The position numbers and the translations under genes are program-made. DNA of 64,000 nt from assembly GCF_026262505.1 (NCBI RefSeq), contig NC_067207.1, positions 20,242,082 to 20,306,081 of the forward strand. Reading direction: 5' to 3'. Positions 18,853 to 28,215 of the stretch are shown here, one piece after another. The first letter of the stretch is position 1. The number at the start of each line of letters is the position of its first letter. This DNA comes from Trichomonas vaginalis G3. Taxonomy: Eukaryota > Parabasalia > Trichomonadida > Trichomonadidae. The notes below the pieces were generated by a model. It was given only the letters and a program-made list of their open reading frames with translations. It was not told the DNA's origin and ran no database searches.

Positions 18853-18932
18853 ATTTCGGAAATTCGAAATAATTTTTTTTGAGAAAAAATTAACCGTTTA
18901 ACATAATATTTATAATATTGCTTATTCAATTT

Positions 18933-19985
18933 AAGGGTTTCGTTTTGCTAAAATTGTCACTTTTATAGCATATTTGTTTTTGGATGTTTTGCGAAACCAA
19001 AAAAAAACTATGATATACAATGTGTGTGTAAAGAAAATACTTTATTTACTAGTTAAAAAATCATTTGGTATTGATCAAGTTATTTTTTCTGGATAAGATA
19101 TTATATGGATAATTGAATAGAAAATACAATTATATAATCTTGTACCTGGTTTAATTAAGCTAATTGTCATCAGAAACTTGTAATTTTTATGAATTTCAGA
19201 TTTTCTTTTCATTACTGCTTTTCTTAATAGGTCAAGTTCTTATTTACGTTATAAAGTATGATATTTACAAATATCAAGTTATCATGTTTTTTGAGAAATT
19301 ATGAGAAACAAACAAAAATGAAAAAGATAGGAATAGCAATGAATAGTGATGTGGGTATAGAAAATGTAAGAGATATGAATGCAAAGCAATCAGTATTTAG
19401 GATATTGACCATAGATTTCGAAAAAAAAATGCTGCATATTGAGCGAAAACTATGATTATATTATAAGGCTGTCATTTAAAGCATAATGAAACTATTCCCT
19501 TTTCATTTTAATCGAATAAGATAGTAAAGATTTTTGAATTAGCTAGAAACTGATGAGATGTTTTCACAAATCAGATTTTTAATCTCTATAATGCATAATT
19601 CACTCAATATCTCAATTTTGATATTGCGAGATATTTTTGCTATCGGTTTCGCAATTTTGACACAATAGCAAGAGGGTTCTATAAGCATTATTATCAACGT
19701 AGAATCTGAATATCATATCAGAAAATGTCGCAAATCTGACATTTACCCGACCAAATAGCAAAAATAATTGAATACTTTTCGCAAAAACTTTAAAAATCGA
19801 TAAAAATATGAAATATAGATATTAAAGAGACTTTTTATATAATATTCATAAAGATTTTCCAAAAATATGATACCGCAAAATTAAAAAAGTGACGTCTTGA
19901 GTGGAGTCAAAGGTCGAAATTGCTAGCTAAATGTTTTTTTAGCGAAATTGCGTATTGTACGTTTTTTTCGCAAAACGAAACCCTT
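18933..19985. mobile_element. non-autonomous terminal-inverted-repeat transposon (about 1.05 kb)
   Basis: The ends read AAGGGTTTCGTTTTGC (18933) and its reverse complement (ending 19985), and the match continues into an A-run. The flanks are ATTCAATTT (18924-18932) and ATTCAAATA (19986-19994), a possible worn 9-bp target duplication as made by Mutator-like transposases. The inside is AT-rich with several GCGAAA/TTTCGC words. It has only a 65-codon frame at 19258-19455, which I do not trust as a gene. It lies just outside the hairpin block of element A. Confidence 0.6.
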
Positions 19986-20162
19986 ATTCAAATAGACGGA
20001 TTAAAAATTATATGTTTTCTTTTTATTTTTTCAATTAAATTATTAGCTGACTCGAATTTGTCTAAGTTTTTTAAAATAGATATCAAAAATTAAATATAAA
20101 AAAGAAAACAATTAAGAATATTAAAGTAAATTCTTTATTAAGAAACAATAAAATGAAAATAT

Positions 20163-20725
20163 AAAACTTTGTATGATTTGAGTGGATATTGAGAGTAATT
20201 TGTGAGTGTGCTTCGGCTGCATATGTAAGATTGTTCGGATTTAATTAAAAATTGTAAATTTTTTGTCTTTATATCAAACTATTCGACAAAACTTTGTATG
20301 ATTTGAGTGGATATTGAGAGTAATTTGTGAGTGTGCTTCGGCTGCATATGTAAGATTGTTCGGATTTAATTAAAAATTGTAAATTTTTTGTCTTTATATC
20401 AAACTATTCGACAAAACTTTGTATGATTTGAGTGGATATTGAGAGTAATTTGTGAGTGTGCTTCGGCTGCATATGTAAGATTGTTCGGATTTAATTAAAA
20501 ATTGTAAATTTTTTGTCTTTATATCAAACTATTCGACAAAACTTTGTATGATTTGAGTGGATATTGAGAGTAATTTGTGAGTGTGCTTCGCTGCATATGT
20601 AAGATTGTTCGGATTTAATTAAAAATTGTAAATTTTTTGTCTTTATATCAAACTATTCGACAAAACTTTGTATGATTTGAGTGGATATTGAGAGTAATTT
20701 GTGAGCGTGCTTCGGCTGCATCCGC
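20163..20725 (+). repeat. 125-bp tandem repeat, about 4.5 copies
   Basis: Units begin near 20163, 20288, 20413, 20538 and 20662 with AAAACTTTGTATGATTTGAG. The unit is 125 bp (one copy is 124) and the copies are almost identical, so the array is recent. The last copy is cut after the word CTTCGGCTGCAT. Part of the unit (AATTTGTGAGT) reappears inverted at about 22188, beyond the transposase gene. Confidence 0.9.
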
Positions 20726-20885
20726 TAATTCCTTCTTCATTCTTAACATTCTTTTTTTATTTTAGAACTATATTATCTTATTTCTAAAAATAATTAAAAA
20801 AAATCCAAATGTAATAAATGTAAGTGTTTATTCCTTAACTTCCTTTTTGTGATTTTTTGAATTTTCTTGTTTTTGAAATTATTTG

Positions 20886-21857
20886 TTAATCTCTAAGATT
20901 TTTTTCGAAGCCTGGTTCAGCGCAGAGATCTTTTGTCCATTTGGGGCCTCTTTCCCAGGCCTCAAATGGAGTCAATTTCTCCCCAAAGAGTTTGAATAAT
21001 GCGGAGTGTTTCCATACCCTATTATACTGGGAAACAACATTGGGGATGAACTCAAAGACGTTCACTCCAGGGTTTGTCTTGAAAAGAGTCTCCCAACTCC
21101 TTTCAATTTTTCCATTTTCCTCTGGAGAGTACGGATGAGTTTTGAAATGTTTTATATTGAATTCTTGGCAAACCGCTTCAAAATCTTTTCCAATGAATTC
21201 TGTTCCATTATCTGTGAGAATTCCATGTGGAACTAATTTGACTAAATCAATTGCGTGACGAAATACTCTGGCAGTATTTTTCATTTCTTTTGTATCGAAA
21301 ACATCCCAGCAAATAATGTATCTGCTTCTGTCATCAAGAAATGAAATTAAATATTGAAGGTTACCGTTATCGTCCTTCAGAAATTTCAAATCAGTATGCC
21401 ACAATTGATTAACATATTGAGCAACGTATTCATGTGGATGTTCGTCGATTTTCTGATGCCTGTGAAATGTAAACAAATGTTGTTGATTGAAAATTTTGAA
21501 AGCATCGTTGAATGTAAATCTTTCGACTTTTTCGAAATATGATTCTTTGATCCTTTTGTATCCAATGTCATATTGTGCTTTAATTTCCAAAATTTTGTAT
21601 ACATCTTCCTCAAAAATTTTTTTCTTTGGTCTTCCTCTTTCTTTTATTGGATAGCCGAGTAGTACGAAAATTTTTTTCAAACGTTCTTTTCCTATTGAAA
21701 GTGTTTTTGCCGTATCTTCGAGAGTTACATTTGGATTATTAATGTATTCTTGATATTTTTCTTCAATTACGTTGAGAACCTGATCGGCGGGAACGGTTGG
21801 GAGTTGAAAAGTTTTAAGATCTTCTGGGTTTTCGAGACAAACCAAAATGTCTTCCAT
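20886..21857 (-). CDS. DDE integrase-type transposase (IS481/Ginger-like)
   Basis: A 323-residue intact transposase. Residues about 45-95 form a helix-turn-helix (TLEDTAKTLSIGKERLKKIF) followed by basic GRPKKK. The integrase core has D in WHTDLKFL, D in HGILTDNGTEFIG and E in YSPEENGKIERSW, the standard D-D-35-E pattern with the PEENGKIER signature. A C-terminal part (YNRVWKHSALFKLFGEKLTP) matches the end of rve-type proteins. It would cut and paste its element. No nucleocapsid, reverse transcriptase or capsid genes accompany it, so I treat it as a plain DNA transposon. Terminal repeats were not clearly found. The 125-bp array and the inverted words at about 22188 may mark them. Confidence 0.8.
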   Translation of the reverse strand: MEDILVCLENPEDLKTFQLPTVPADQVLNVIEEKYQEYINNPNVTLEDTAKTLSIGKERLKKIFVLLGYPIKERGRPKKKIFEEDVYKILEIKAQYDIGYKRIKESYFEKVERFTFNDAFKIFNQQHLFTFHRHQKIDEHPHEYVAQYVNQLWHTDLKFLKDDNGNLQYLISFLDDRSRYIICWDVFDTKEMKNTARVFRHAIDLVKLVPHGILTDNGTEFIGKDFEAVCQEFNIKHFKTHPYSPEENGKIERSWETLFKTNPGVNVFEFIPNVVSQYNRVWKHSALFKLFGEKLTPFEAWERGPKWTKDLCAEPGFEKNLRD

Positions 21858-21879
21858 TTTTTAATTTGTAAATTTTTCA

Positions 21880-22560
21880 ATTTTTCAAAAGATAATTTAA
21901 AAATACTAGTTATTTGATAAAATTTGTTTATTTTAAATAAAACAATTTTTTTGAAAAAATTATATTAATGATTTGAAGGCAAAAGCCAAAAACTTAATAG
22001 ATAAAACACTCTTTCTATATAGATCAACTTCTATTATTAAATTTATAAAAATGGAGAGATTTTGCAAATTATTTTCTAATATATTATATTTATAATCATT
22101 TTATTTATCCCATTAATAATTGTGAACCCAGAACATCTTCCCTTCAAAGTGCCAAGCATCAACACACATTCTCACTCACAAATTTTTAAAACTCATTGCC
22201 AAAAATCTAAAAAACTCACAATTTTTTTTAAATTGATAACCCTCAAACCGTTTCCAATCAATAATTTGAGAGTCTATATGATAATGTAAAAGTTAAAACA
22301 TTCAAGTATTTAAGGATTTCTTTAAAATATTAAGTTTTTTATTTTTCCAATAAAATTCTAATATCAAATATTTTTATTTAACAATTAATTTTATTTATAT
22401 TTTTATAGTTTTTTTTAAGAAAAAATATTGTTAGGGTTTTATGGATTTTCAATTAATATACAAGATAATTCATGAATGTATATATTTCCAAGTTTTTAAG
22501 GATGCAACACTTTACATTTGTAAACTGTCAAAAATGAAGTCACGCTATTTTTCATGCATT
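21880..22560. other. AT-rich stretch without a gene
   Basis: There are no frames of substance. It is the 5' flank of the transposase and then the left margin of element B. It holds ACTCACAAATTTTTAAAACT near 22187, an inverted partial match to the 125-bp repeat, which may be the far end of the transposon. Confidence 0.5.
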
Positions 22561-22564
22561 ACAA

Positions 22565-23523
22565 ATGACGAATCCAAACAAGGACCCCTATGTTTCTAAA
22601 GCGACAAAGAAAGCACTCATGATAAAAATCTTTAGTTCAACACCAAATGCTTGGTTTATGGATATCTTGGAAAACATTCCGAGAGTTAGAACAGATGGAC
22701 CTCCATACTGGTTAATATTTGTTGGTCAAAACACAAGATACTGTGAAGCCATACCATTATGGTCCAAAAATATTTTAGATGTGAAAACTGCTTTGACAAT
22801 ATTCGTTGACAAATACCATCCAACAAAACTGACATCTGACTGTGAAAGTTCTTTCAAATCAGATGATGTAAAAAACTATCTGCGTTCAAAAAATGTAAAC
22901 CAATATTTCATTGTCGACCAAAACCATTCTGCTCTTGGTGTCATTGACGGATGTATAAAAATGTTAAGAGACTTAAACCAACCACAAGGTGGTGAAGCAA
23001 ATGAAATGTCATATGACGACAAGTATAGACACTTCTCCATGGCAAAGATGAGACAAGTTTTAAATATTTACAATAACCGTAAACAAAAGGTTTGGGAAAC
23101 CACTCCCCCGAAGAAATGAAAAACAACCCTGACTTAGAGAAAGACTATATATTTAATAAATTAGTCAAAAGAGACAAACAAGAAAGAATGCCGGGCTTCA
23201 AACTTCAGAAAGGTGACAAAGTAAAAATAGAAATACCTAAACGCGACCCATATGAAAATACTATTGACTATGACAACAATGGGAACCCGACAGGTACTCA
23301 CATTCGTGTTCGTAAAAATAGAAGAAAGTATACAAGAGAATATTATGAAGTTTTAGGCAAACATGGCAAAATGTACACACTGCAAGCAGAAGATAAAACT
23401 ACTATCGCCAGACCTCGTTTCAAACTTGTCAAAGTTCAAGGTGGTATACTTTCAAAGACAGTTCCTAACAAATATAAGACAACTCCTGACGAATATGCTA
23501 AAGAAGTTGAAAATGACGACTAA
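22565..23523 (+). pseudogene. retroviral-type integrase of element B
   Basis: This is a Polinton c-integrase relic. It has an integrase core with WFMDILENIPR, then KLTSDCESSFKSDDV, then DQNHSALGVIDGCIKMLRDL in place of the third catalytic helix. It closes with a basic chromo/SH3-like end (FKLQKGDKVKIEIPKRDP). It is related to but clearly different from the integrase of element A, so the two elements belong to different lineages here. It is convergent with and abuts the fibre-tip gene. Broken, about one break. Confidence 0.75.
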
Positions 23524-24383
23524 CCAATTCTATACCATGCGTAAACTGTCATGTAAGGTGGCATGTATTCTTTACTTTGTCCCGTTGTTTGTGTATATCC
23601 TGAAACGAAATGTGTATGGTTTCCTTCTCCCTGAGTGTCACTCCAGTAACAATTTATAGCAAACTTAACGTCGTCTTTAACATCATATCCTTTACCTTTT
23701 GTCATTCCTGACCAATCCCAATATCTATGCTTATGCCAACCTGCTTGAGATGTACTTAAATCTATGTAGTGACTGTGTGCAGGTAAATTTTCACCTGAAA
23801 TCGTTTTACTTCCACCTGTTTCCTTTGAAGAGTTTGCACAATACAAAAACCTGTCGACTATTTGTTCCCATGCACCAAACATTACTTGAGGACCTCTTGC
23901 TTCCATAGATATATAAATAGAACCTACTGGGTTCATTAAATCAAACATATGAGATATTATAGGATTGTCTTTTTTGAACTTAAAATATAGTGCAGCTATT
24001 TCAGGTTTCTTCTGGTTTGTGTCAGAATATTTTTTATAATATAATCTTATGTTTTCAGGGTAGGTAAAATCTTGACTATAATATTTATTTCTGTCATCTG
24101 TATAATAATATACTATTCTCGTTTTTTCTATTGCATTATATCTTTTATATCTATAATAATCTAAATATAATGTTAGCTTTTGTTCATCTACATGTGGTGT
24201 TCTGTCGTCATCTCCATAGTCATAATAATATGGTGCTGGAGCTGGGTCAGGCAATGTCATATCTGCCATTTCATAAACTCTTAAATATTTCTTTTGTTCG
24301 TCTCCATATAAGTTTAAGTAGCAGTTGTTGTCTAATGGAACTTTAACTTGTGTACCATCATTCTTTTTATAGCTTACATACAT
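23520..24383 (-). CDS. fibre tip protein of element B, tail-collar-like
   Basis: A 287-residue protein. The C-terminal domain parallels that at 9956-10627: GGSKTISGENLPAHSHYIDL, later GEGNHTHFVSGY, ending YMPPYMTVYAWYRIG. It also carries LMNPVGSIYISMEARGPQVM, matching the LIYPIGAVYTSMNPINP segment of the other tip. The N-terminal part is Tyr/Asp-rich and differs, as expected for a variable base. It is predicted to be the receptor-binding end of a trimeric spike. Its stop overlaps the end of the integrase gene. Confidence 0.6.
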   Translation of the reverse strand: MYVSYKKNDGTQVKVPLDNNCYLNLYGDEQKKYLRVYEMADMTLPDPAPAPYYYDYGDDDRTPHVDEQKLTLYLDYYRYKRYNAIEKTRIVYYYTDDRNKYYSQDFTYPENIRLYYKKYSDTNQKKPEIAALYFKFKKDNPIISHMFDLMNPVGSIYISMEARGPQVMFGAWEQIVDRFLYCANSSKETGGSKTISGENLPAHSHYIDLSTSQAGWHKHRYWDWSGMTKGKGYDVKDDVKFAINCYWSDTQGEGNHTHFVSGYTQTTGQSKEYMPPYMTVYAWYRIG

Positions 24384-24498
24384 TCCATTGTTATTTTTCG
24401 GAATAAGTTTACCCCGTGTACCATTTTTTAAGGACTGTACAAACTGCCATCTAAAATATTTATTTTCTTCATTGACAGAAAAGTCACCAACAATAGTT

Positions 24499-25167
24499 TC
24501 AATATTTTTTTGTTCCTATCAAACTTTGGTATATTTCATTGACATATGTTTTATCTGCTTTATTTTCAAGGCTAACGTTTAAGTTTGTAATATCAGATAT
24601 AGAATGTGTATGTCCAACGTCACTTTTACTGTTTAAGGTTTCTTGTAAGTTTGTAATATTTGCAATGGTATGTGTATGTCCAACGTCACTTTTCCTGTTT
24701 AAGGTTTCTTGTAAGTTTGTAATATTTGCAATGGTATGTGTATGTCCAACGTCACTTTTCCTGTTTAAAGTTAGTTGTAAGTTTGTAATATTTGCAATGG
24801 TATGTGTATGAGTCTTATCTGCTTTTGTCTCTAATGTTTCCTTAAGACTTGGTATTTGGTTAACATAATGTATATGAGTCTTTTTAGAATATTCGTTTTC
24901 AGCTCTTGTCACTTCACTTGACATTTTATTGTCAACATATGTTTTGTCTGCTAGTTCAGGATGAGTATGTTCTTTTTTTGCATAAGCATTGTTAGCTCTT
25001 TCTTCTTCTTTTGCTATTGCATCGTCTACATATTCTTTGTCAGCTTTGTTGTCAACATCTGCTTTCAAAAAGAAGTTTTTTATAGGTTTCTCGTTTAAAG
25101 TTTCTTTTGTTGGATTTATACAGACAGTATTGTTCTTATTGTCTTGAATCAGAAACTCATCTGTCAT
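24499..25167 (-). CDS. fibre shaft protein with four HTH repeats
   Basis: A 222-residue protein dominated by tandem units of the form VGHTHTIANITNLQETLNRK, three nearly identical at the DNA level, with a fourth at HTHSISDITNLN. Further HTH/HIH sites occur upstream (KKEHTHPEL, KKTHIHYVN). The unit is the same type as the HKHNISDINELQATL repeat of element A. Spaced HxH motifs in T4 long tail fibres coordinate metal along a trimeric beta shaft. The near-identity of the units points to recent repeat expansion. Confidence 0.6.
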   Translation of the reverse strand: MTDEFLIQDNKNNTVCINPTKETLNEKPIKNFFLKADVDNKADKEYVDDAIAKEEERANNAYAKKEHTHPELADKTYVDNKMSSEVTRAENEYSKKTHIHYVNQIPSLKETLETKADKTHTHTIANITNLQLTLNRKSDVGHTHTIANITNLQETLNRKSDVGHTHTIANITNLQETLNSKSDVGHTHSISDITNLNVSLENKADKTYVNEIYQSLIGTKKY

Positions 25168-25319
25168 TGGGTTTATTGTCAGTTTTAAGTCACCCCTTTC
25201 AATGACTCAGATATCTTAGAATAGTTTGAAAAGTTTGGTGTGTTTTTAGAGCTTGCATAATGAGTTGTCGGTGTGTTGTATTTCTCTCATAGACGCTGTT
25301 TCATTTGACATTTTATTAT

Positions 25320-26120
25320 AGATAAAATATGCTTCCAATAGAAAAGAAAATTCTAGAGTTGCTACAACTAAACCATTAGATGAACTTTTTACTAATGTCG
25401 GTCAAAAGTTTGAGACAGATACCGTAAAGCATGAAGGCTATCGTTTTGACTACCATTAAGATGGTTAAGAGACCCATCCGTCACAAAAGCTATTGGCTTT
25501 CGTAGAATGAAGTTCATTTCAGAAGCCATACATGGTTTCCCATTTACGGTCGGTTTTGAAGTTCGATACTATAACAAAGAAAAACGTATGTATGAGAAAT
25601 TTGAACAGGGAAAACTTTTACAAGTTAGTTTGCTTGTAACTTAGAAACAACTCTTCAAGCTTTTCAAGAAAAAATAAACGATATCTATATCGAATATGCA
25701 AACCAAGTATAACATTGACGAAGGAGAATACCATCTCGATATTATTTATGACAGGAAATGCAACTGTTAAAATCAATAAAAATAGAAGACCTTGAGAAAA
25801 CGTTTATATTTCTACAAAATATAACAACTTGGCATGTATAGATTATGAGGATGAAATCAGCCTGCAGATATCCAGTACACCCGGACTATTATGAAGTCGA
25901 AAACCCTAATGGAACATATGAAAATATTTTCGACCAAGATGCTATTATTGTTCATGCTCATTTTCTGGCGCCCAAAACTCTTTTATGCTTGGCAAATGAC
26001 TTTTACGAAAACCTACAAAGTTATAACGAACCACCAAGTGGAAGTATTTCAGACTTTCAAGTATGGTTTACTACAGATGAAGAAAAAGAAGAATTCCATT
26101 ATACCATGCGTTTTACTTAG
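25320..26120 (+). pseudogene. decayed capsid-type gene of element B
   Basis: Plus-strand coding-like sequence with beta-rich segments. They include a stretch resembling the start of a jelly-roll protein and an acidic ending around GSISDFQVWFTTDEEKEEFH. It lies where a virion gene would be expected, opposite the shaft gene. It is too worn to name and has several breaks. Confidence 0.35.
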
Positions 26121-26420
26121 AACTTAGTTTCATATAAACTACTATCTGAACGGTAAAAATATAATTTTTTAAACAGTTGAGGTGTTGGATTTGGTTGCCA
26201 ACTAGACTGTGGTGCAGGTTCAGGCTGTTGTATAACAGGAGCTTGTTCTTCTGGTTCAGGGTCTTTAGGTATAATACCAACGAACTGACCTAACTCTTTT
26301 ACCAATATTTTTGACACCGTTCATACTCCTCTTCCTACGGTTTTGACGCCATTCCATATACCTCTTCCAACTCTTCTGAAGAAGTTTCCAATACTACTGA
26401 AGAAACCCATTTTACTAGTA
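26117..26420 (-). pseudogene. small virion-type gene relic, hydrophobic-basic start and Pro/Gln-rich end
   Basis: The start region codes for MGFFSSIGNFFRRVGRGIWN, an amphipathic aromatic/basic segment like the membrane-active ends of adenovirus pVI-type proteins. A downstream part is Pro/Gln/Glu-rich (PEPEEQAPVIQQPEPAPQ). The comparison is by composition only. Broken about once. Confidence 0.35.
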
Positions 26421-26476
26421 GTAAAAATCTAATGTCCGCCTAGTCTCTTACGTTTCCTTGAGTTCCATAGCATTCT

Positions 26477-26800
26477 TTAACTGGAGCTCATACATTCTGT
26501 TTCTCCTCTGGTAGAAAACATATTCTGGTCAAACTCCTGTGTTCGCGTCATCTGCAAAAGTTGTTTATATCCCACTTCAGGGTTTGTATAAAACTCTTTC
26601 CATCTCATATTTGCATACCATGGTGGCAAACCTAACGCAGCGTCATTTGACATGGCAGTTTGCATTTGTACATCTGTTGGCACTTGACCATAGTTTGCCA
26701 TTGCAGTTTGTATTCTAACTTCATTTGGAATATCTCTCTGGGTTTGGTTGTCCAGGTTGCTGTGCATTCGCTAAGTTCTGTGCGTTCCATTTAATATTAG
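26477..26800 (-). pseudogene. small hypothetical gene of element B with duplicated segment
   Basis: It contains two related units, PNEVRIQTAMANYG and PTDVQMQTAMSNDA, followed by LGLPPWYANMRWKEFYTNPE. No family recognised. It lies in the minus-strand run between the methylase relic and the fibre side. It looks broken near one end. Confidence 0.35.
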
Positions 26801-26969
26801 ATAAAAATATCTCTTACGAGTACATATACTGAACATTTGCAGGCATTGGTTCATCTTCATATTCTCTGTACTTTCTGCCACGTCAAATAAATAAATGACA
26901 CAATGGAAAAAACCTAAAACAAGTAGTCCTATTTCAAACCACATTTACTTACTAATAAAATTTCTTTAT
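26800..26969. other. short spacer with remnants of a small minus-strand frame
   Basis: Only a short acidic coding-like piece is visible. Nothing further can be supported. Confidence 0.3.
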
Positions 26970-27746
26970 TGTGACACTTTCTCCGGTTTATAGGACCTCT
27001 CTCATATTCTATCTTGTCATATATAAACTCATAGTCATGTATGTCCTCTAACCATCTCATAACGGTTTCCAAACCACCTTTTATCGGATGTAAAGTAAAA
27101 GCATGGATGGTTATGTATAACGTCTAAAGTTTCTAAAGAGTCTCTCAAAGTCCAGTCTACTTGGTATTGAAAATCCCATGTGTTATAGAACGGCGGTCCA
27201 CTATAAAGAAAACATTTTCCTTGTCTTTATATTTTTCATACAACTCTGTCCAATGACATCTCACAAACTCTATACCCTCAATATATTTTTCTATGTCCTC
27301 TTTGAAAACATTTGTATAGTTGAGATATAAAACTTTTGACATAAGTGTTTCAATGTCATGAACTCTTATAGCACCACTATATAATAGTCTAGCAGATATA
27401 CTATTCAGTCTATATATTCTGCTTTTTTTCAAAACCTCTCTCACAATATTTTTCTTATCTAATGGTATACGTTCCATCTTACCTATAGGTATCTTTTCTT
27501 TTAACTCTTTCAATATATTGTTTGTGTCTGGAATATGTTTGAGACGGTCCATATAGTTGTCGAAGTCATTGCATATAATCTTTGAGTCAGGAAACTACGG
27601 TATGACATAAATGGGATATATAGAAACTTCCACCGAACAAATCTACAAATGTAGACCATTCGGTAGTTTCTAAGTTGTCTCAATATAATATCTTTACATC
27701 TACTCTTATTTCCAAAGAACGGTAACGGTGGTTTTGTAAAATTCAT
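26970..27746 (-). pseudogene. D12-class adenine DNA methylase relic
   Basis: It begins KPPLPFFGNKSRCKDIILRQ, the PFxxxGxKxR opening typical of Dam/D12 N6-adenine methyltransferases, where it binds S-adenosylmethionine. The middle matches the helical target-recognition region. Towards the end come the catalytic region and a basic RGPINRRK-like segment, in the order of the family. Some Polintons and many large DNA viruses carry such enzymes, perhaps to mark their own DNA. Broken, about two or three breaks. Confidence 0.55.
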
Positions 27747-27779
27747 TTATATATAATAATAAAAATGTTTTTACCTGAA

Positions 27780-28190
27780 AAGTGATAGAAAAGTGACAAA
27801 ACATGAAAACATATATAATTTGTGAAAAGCGACACAAAAAGTATCACCGGCTGGTCGGCTGGGGTTCGGTCCTCCTCTTGGGTCTTGGGCAAAATTTCTT
27901 ATGGGCTAGAGGGCGCAACGCGCCTGGAAGCCCTCCGAATATAAACTTCATTTATACTAAACATCTTCAGGGCTAGAGGGCGCAACGCGCCTGGAAGCCC
28001 CACTACCTTTTTTTTAAAAAAAAATATAATTTTGAGATAATTATGTAAATAATATTTTAAATATTTGAATTTGAGGTATAATTTTATAGTAAAATATATT
28101 ATAAAGAGTATTTATATAAATATTGTAAAATAATATAAGTAATAAAAATTGAGACCCCCTCCCTGTTTTTGATGTTTTGTCACTTTTTCG
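27780..28190. repeat. inverted-repeat segment with a GC island and two cruciform units
   Basis: AAAAGTGACAAAACATGAAA near 27788 is matched by its near reverse complement at 28163-28187. Between them are a GC-rich patch (27848-27890) and two copies of a hairpin unit at 27903-27933 and 27970-28000. In each unit GGGCT/AGCCC outer arms enclose GGCGC-AAC-GCGCC. No gene is visible. It may be a terminus or junction of element pieces. Confidence 0.5.
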
Positions 28191-28215
28191 GTAATTCTTA
28201 TTGTTTCCATTAAAA

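Larger units (their letters stand above)
1..18860. mobile_element. Maverick/Polinton virus-like element A (partial, broken)
   Basis: This is a self-synthesising virus-like DNA element. The hallmark set is present: family B polymerase (1288-4160), retroviral-type integrase (8853-9936), packaging-type ATPase (15106-15992), capsid-type proteins (472-1227, 13065-13841, 16009-16890) and fibre genes (9956-13047). The left end lies outside the window. The right end is taken as the hairpin block at 18645-18852, and no target duplication was confirmed. I did not recognise an adenain-type protease or a full-length major capsid gene. Its 16.0-17.6 kb module is nearly identical to one at 28.2-31.1 kb, so it is young. 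It is not whole and shows roughly ten breaks over its genes. Confidence 0.85.

Noticed and set aside
19258-19455. 65-codon frame within the small inverted-repeat element
   Set aside because: No family, no initiator, and it lies in AT-rich non-coding sequence.
20886-21857. Remnant of an LTR retrotransposon
   Set aside because: The integrase-type gene stands alone and intact, with no reverse transcriptase, protease or long terminal repeats nearby.
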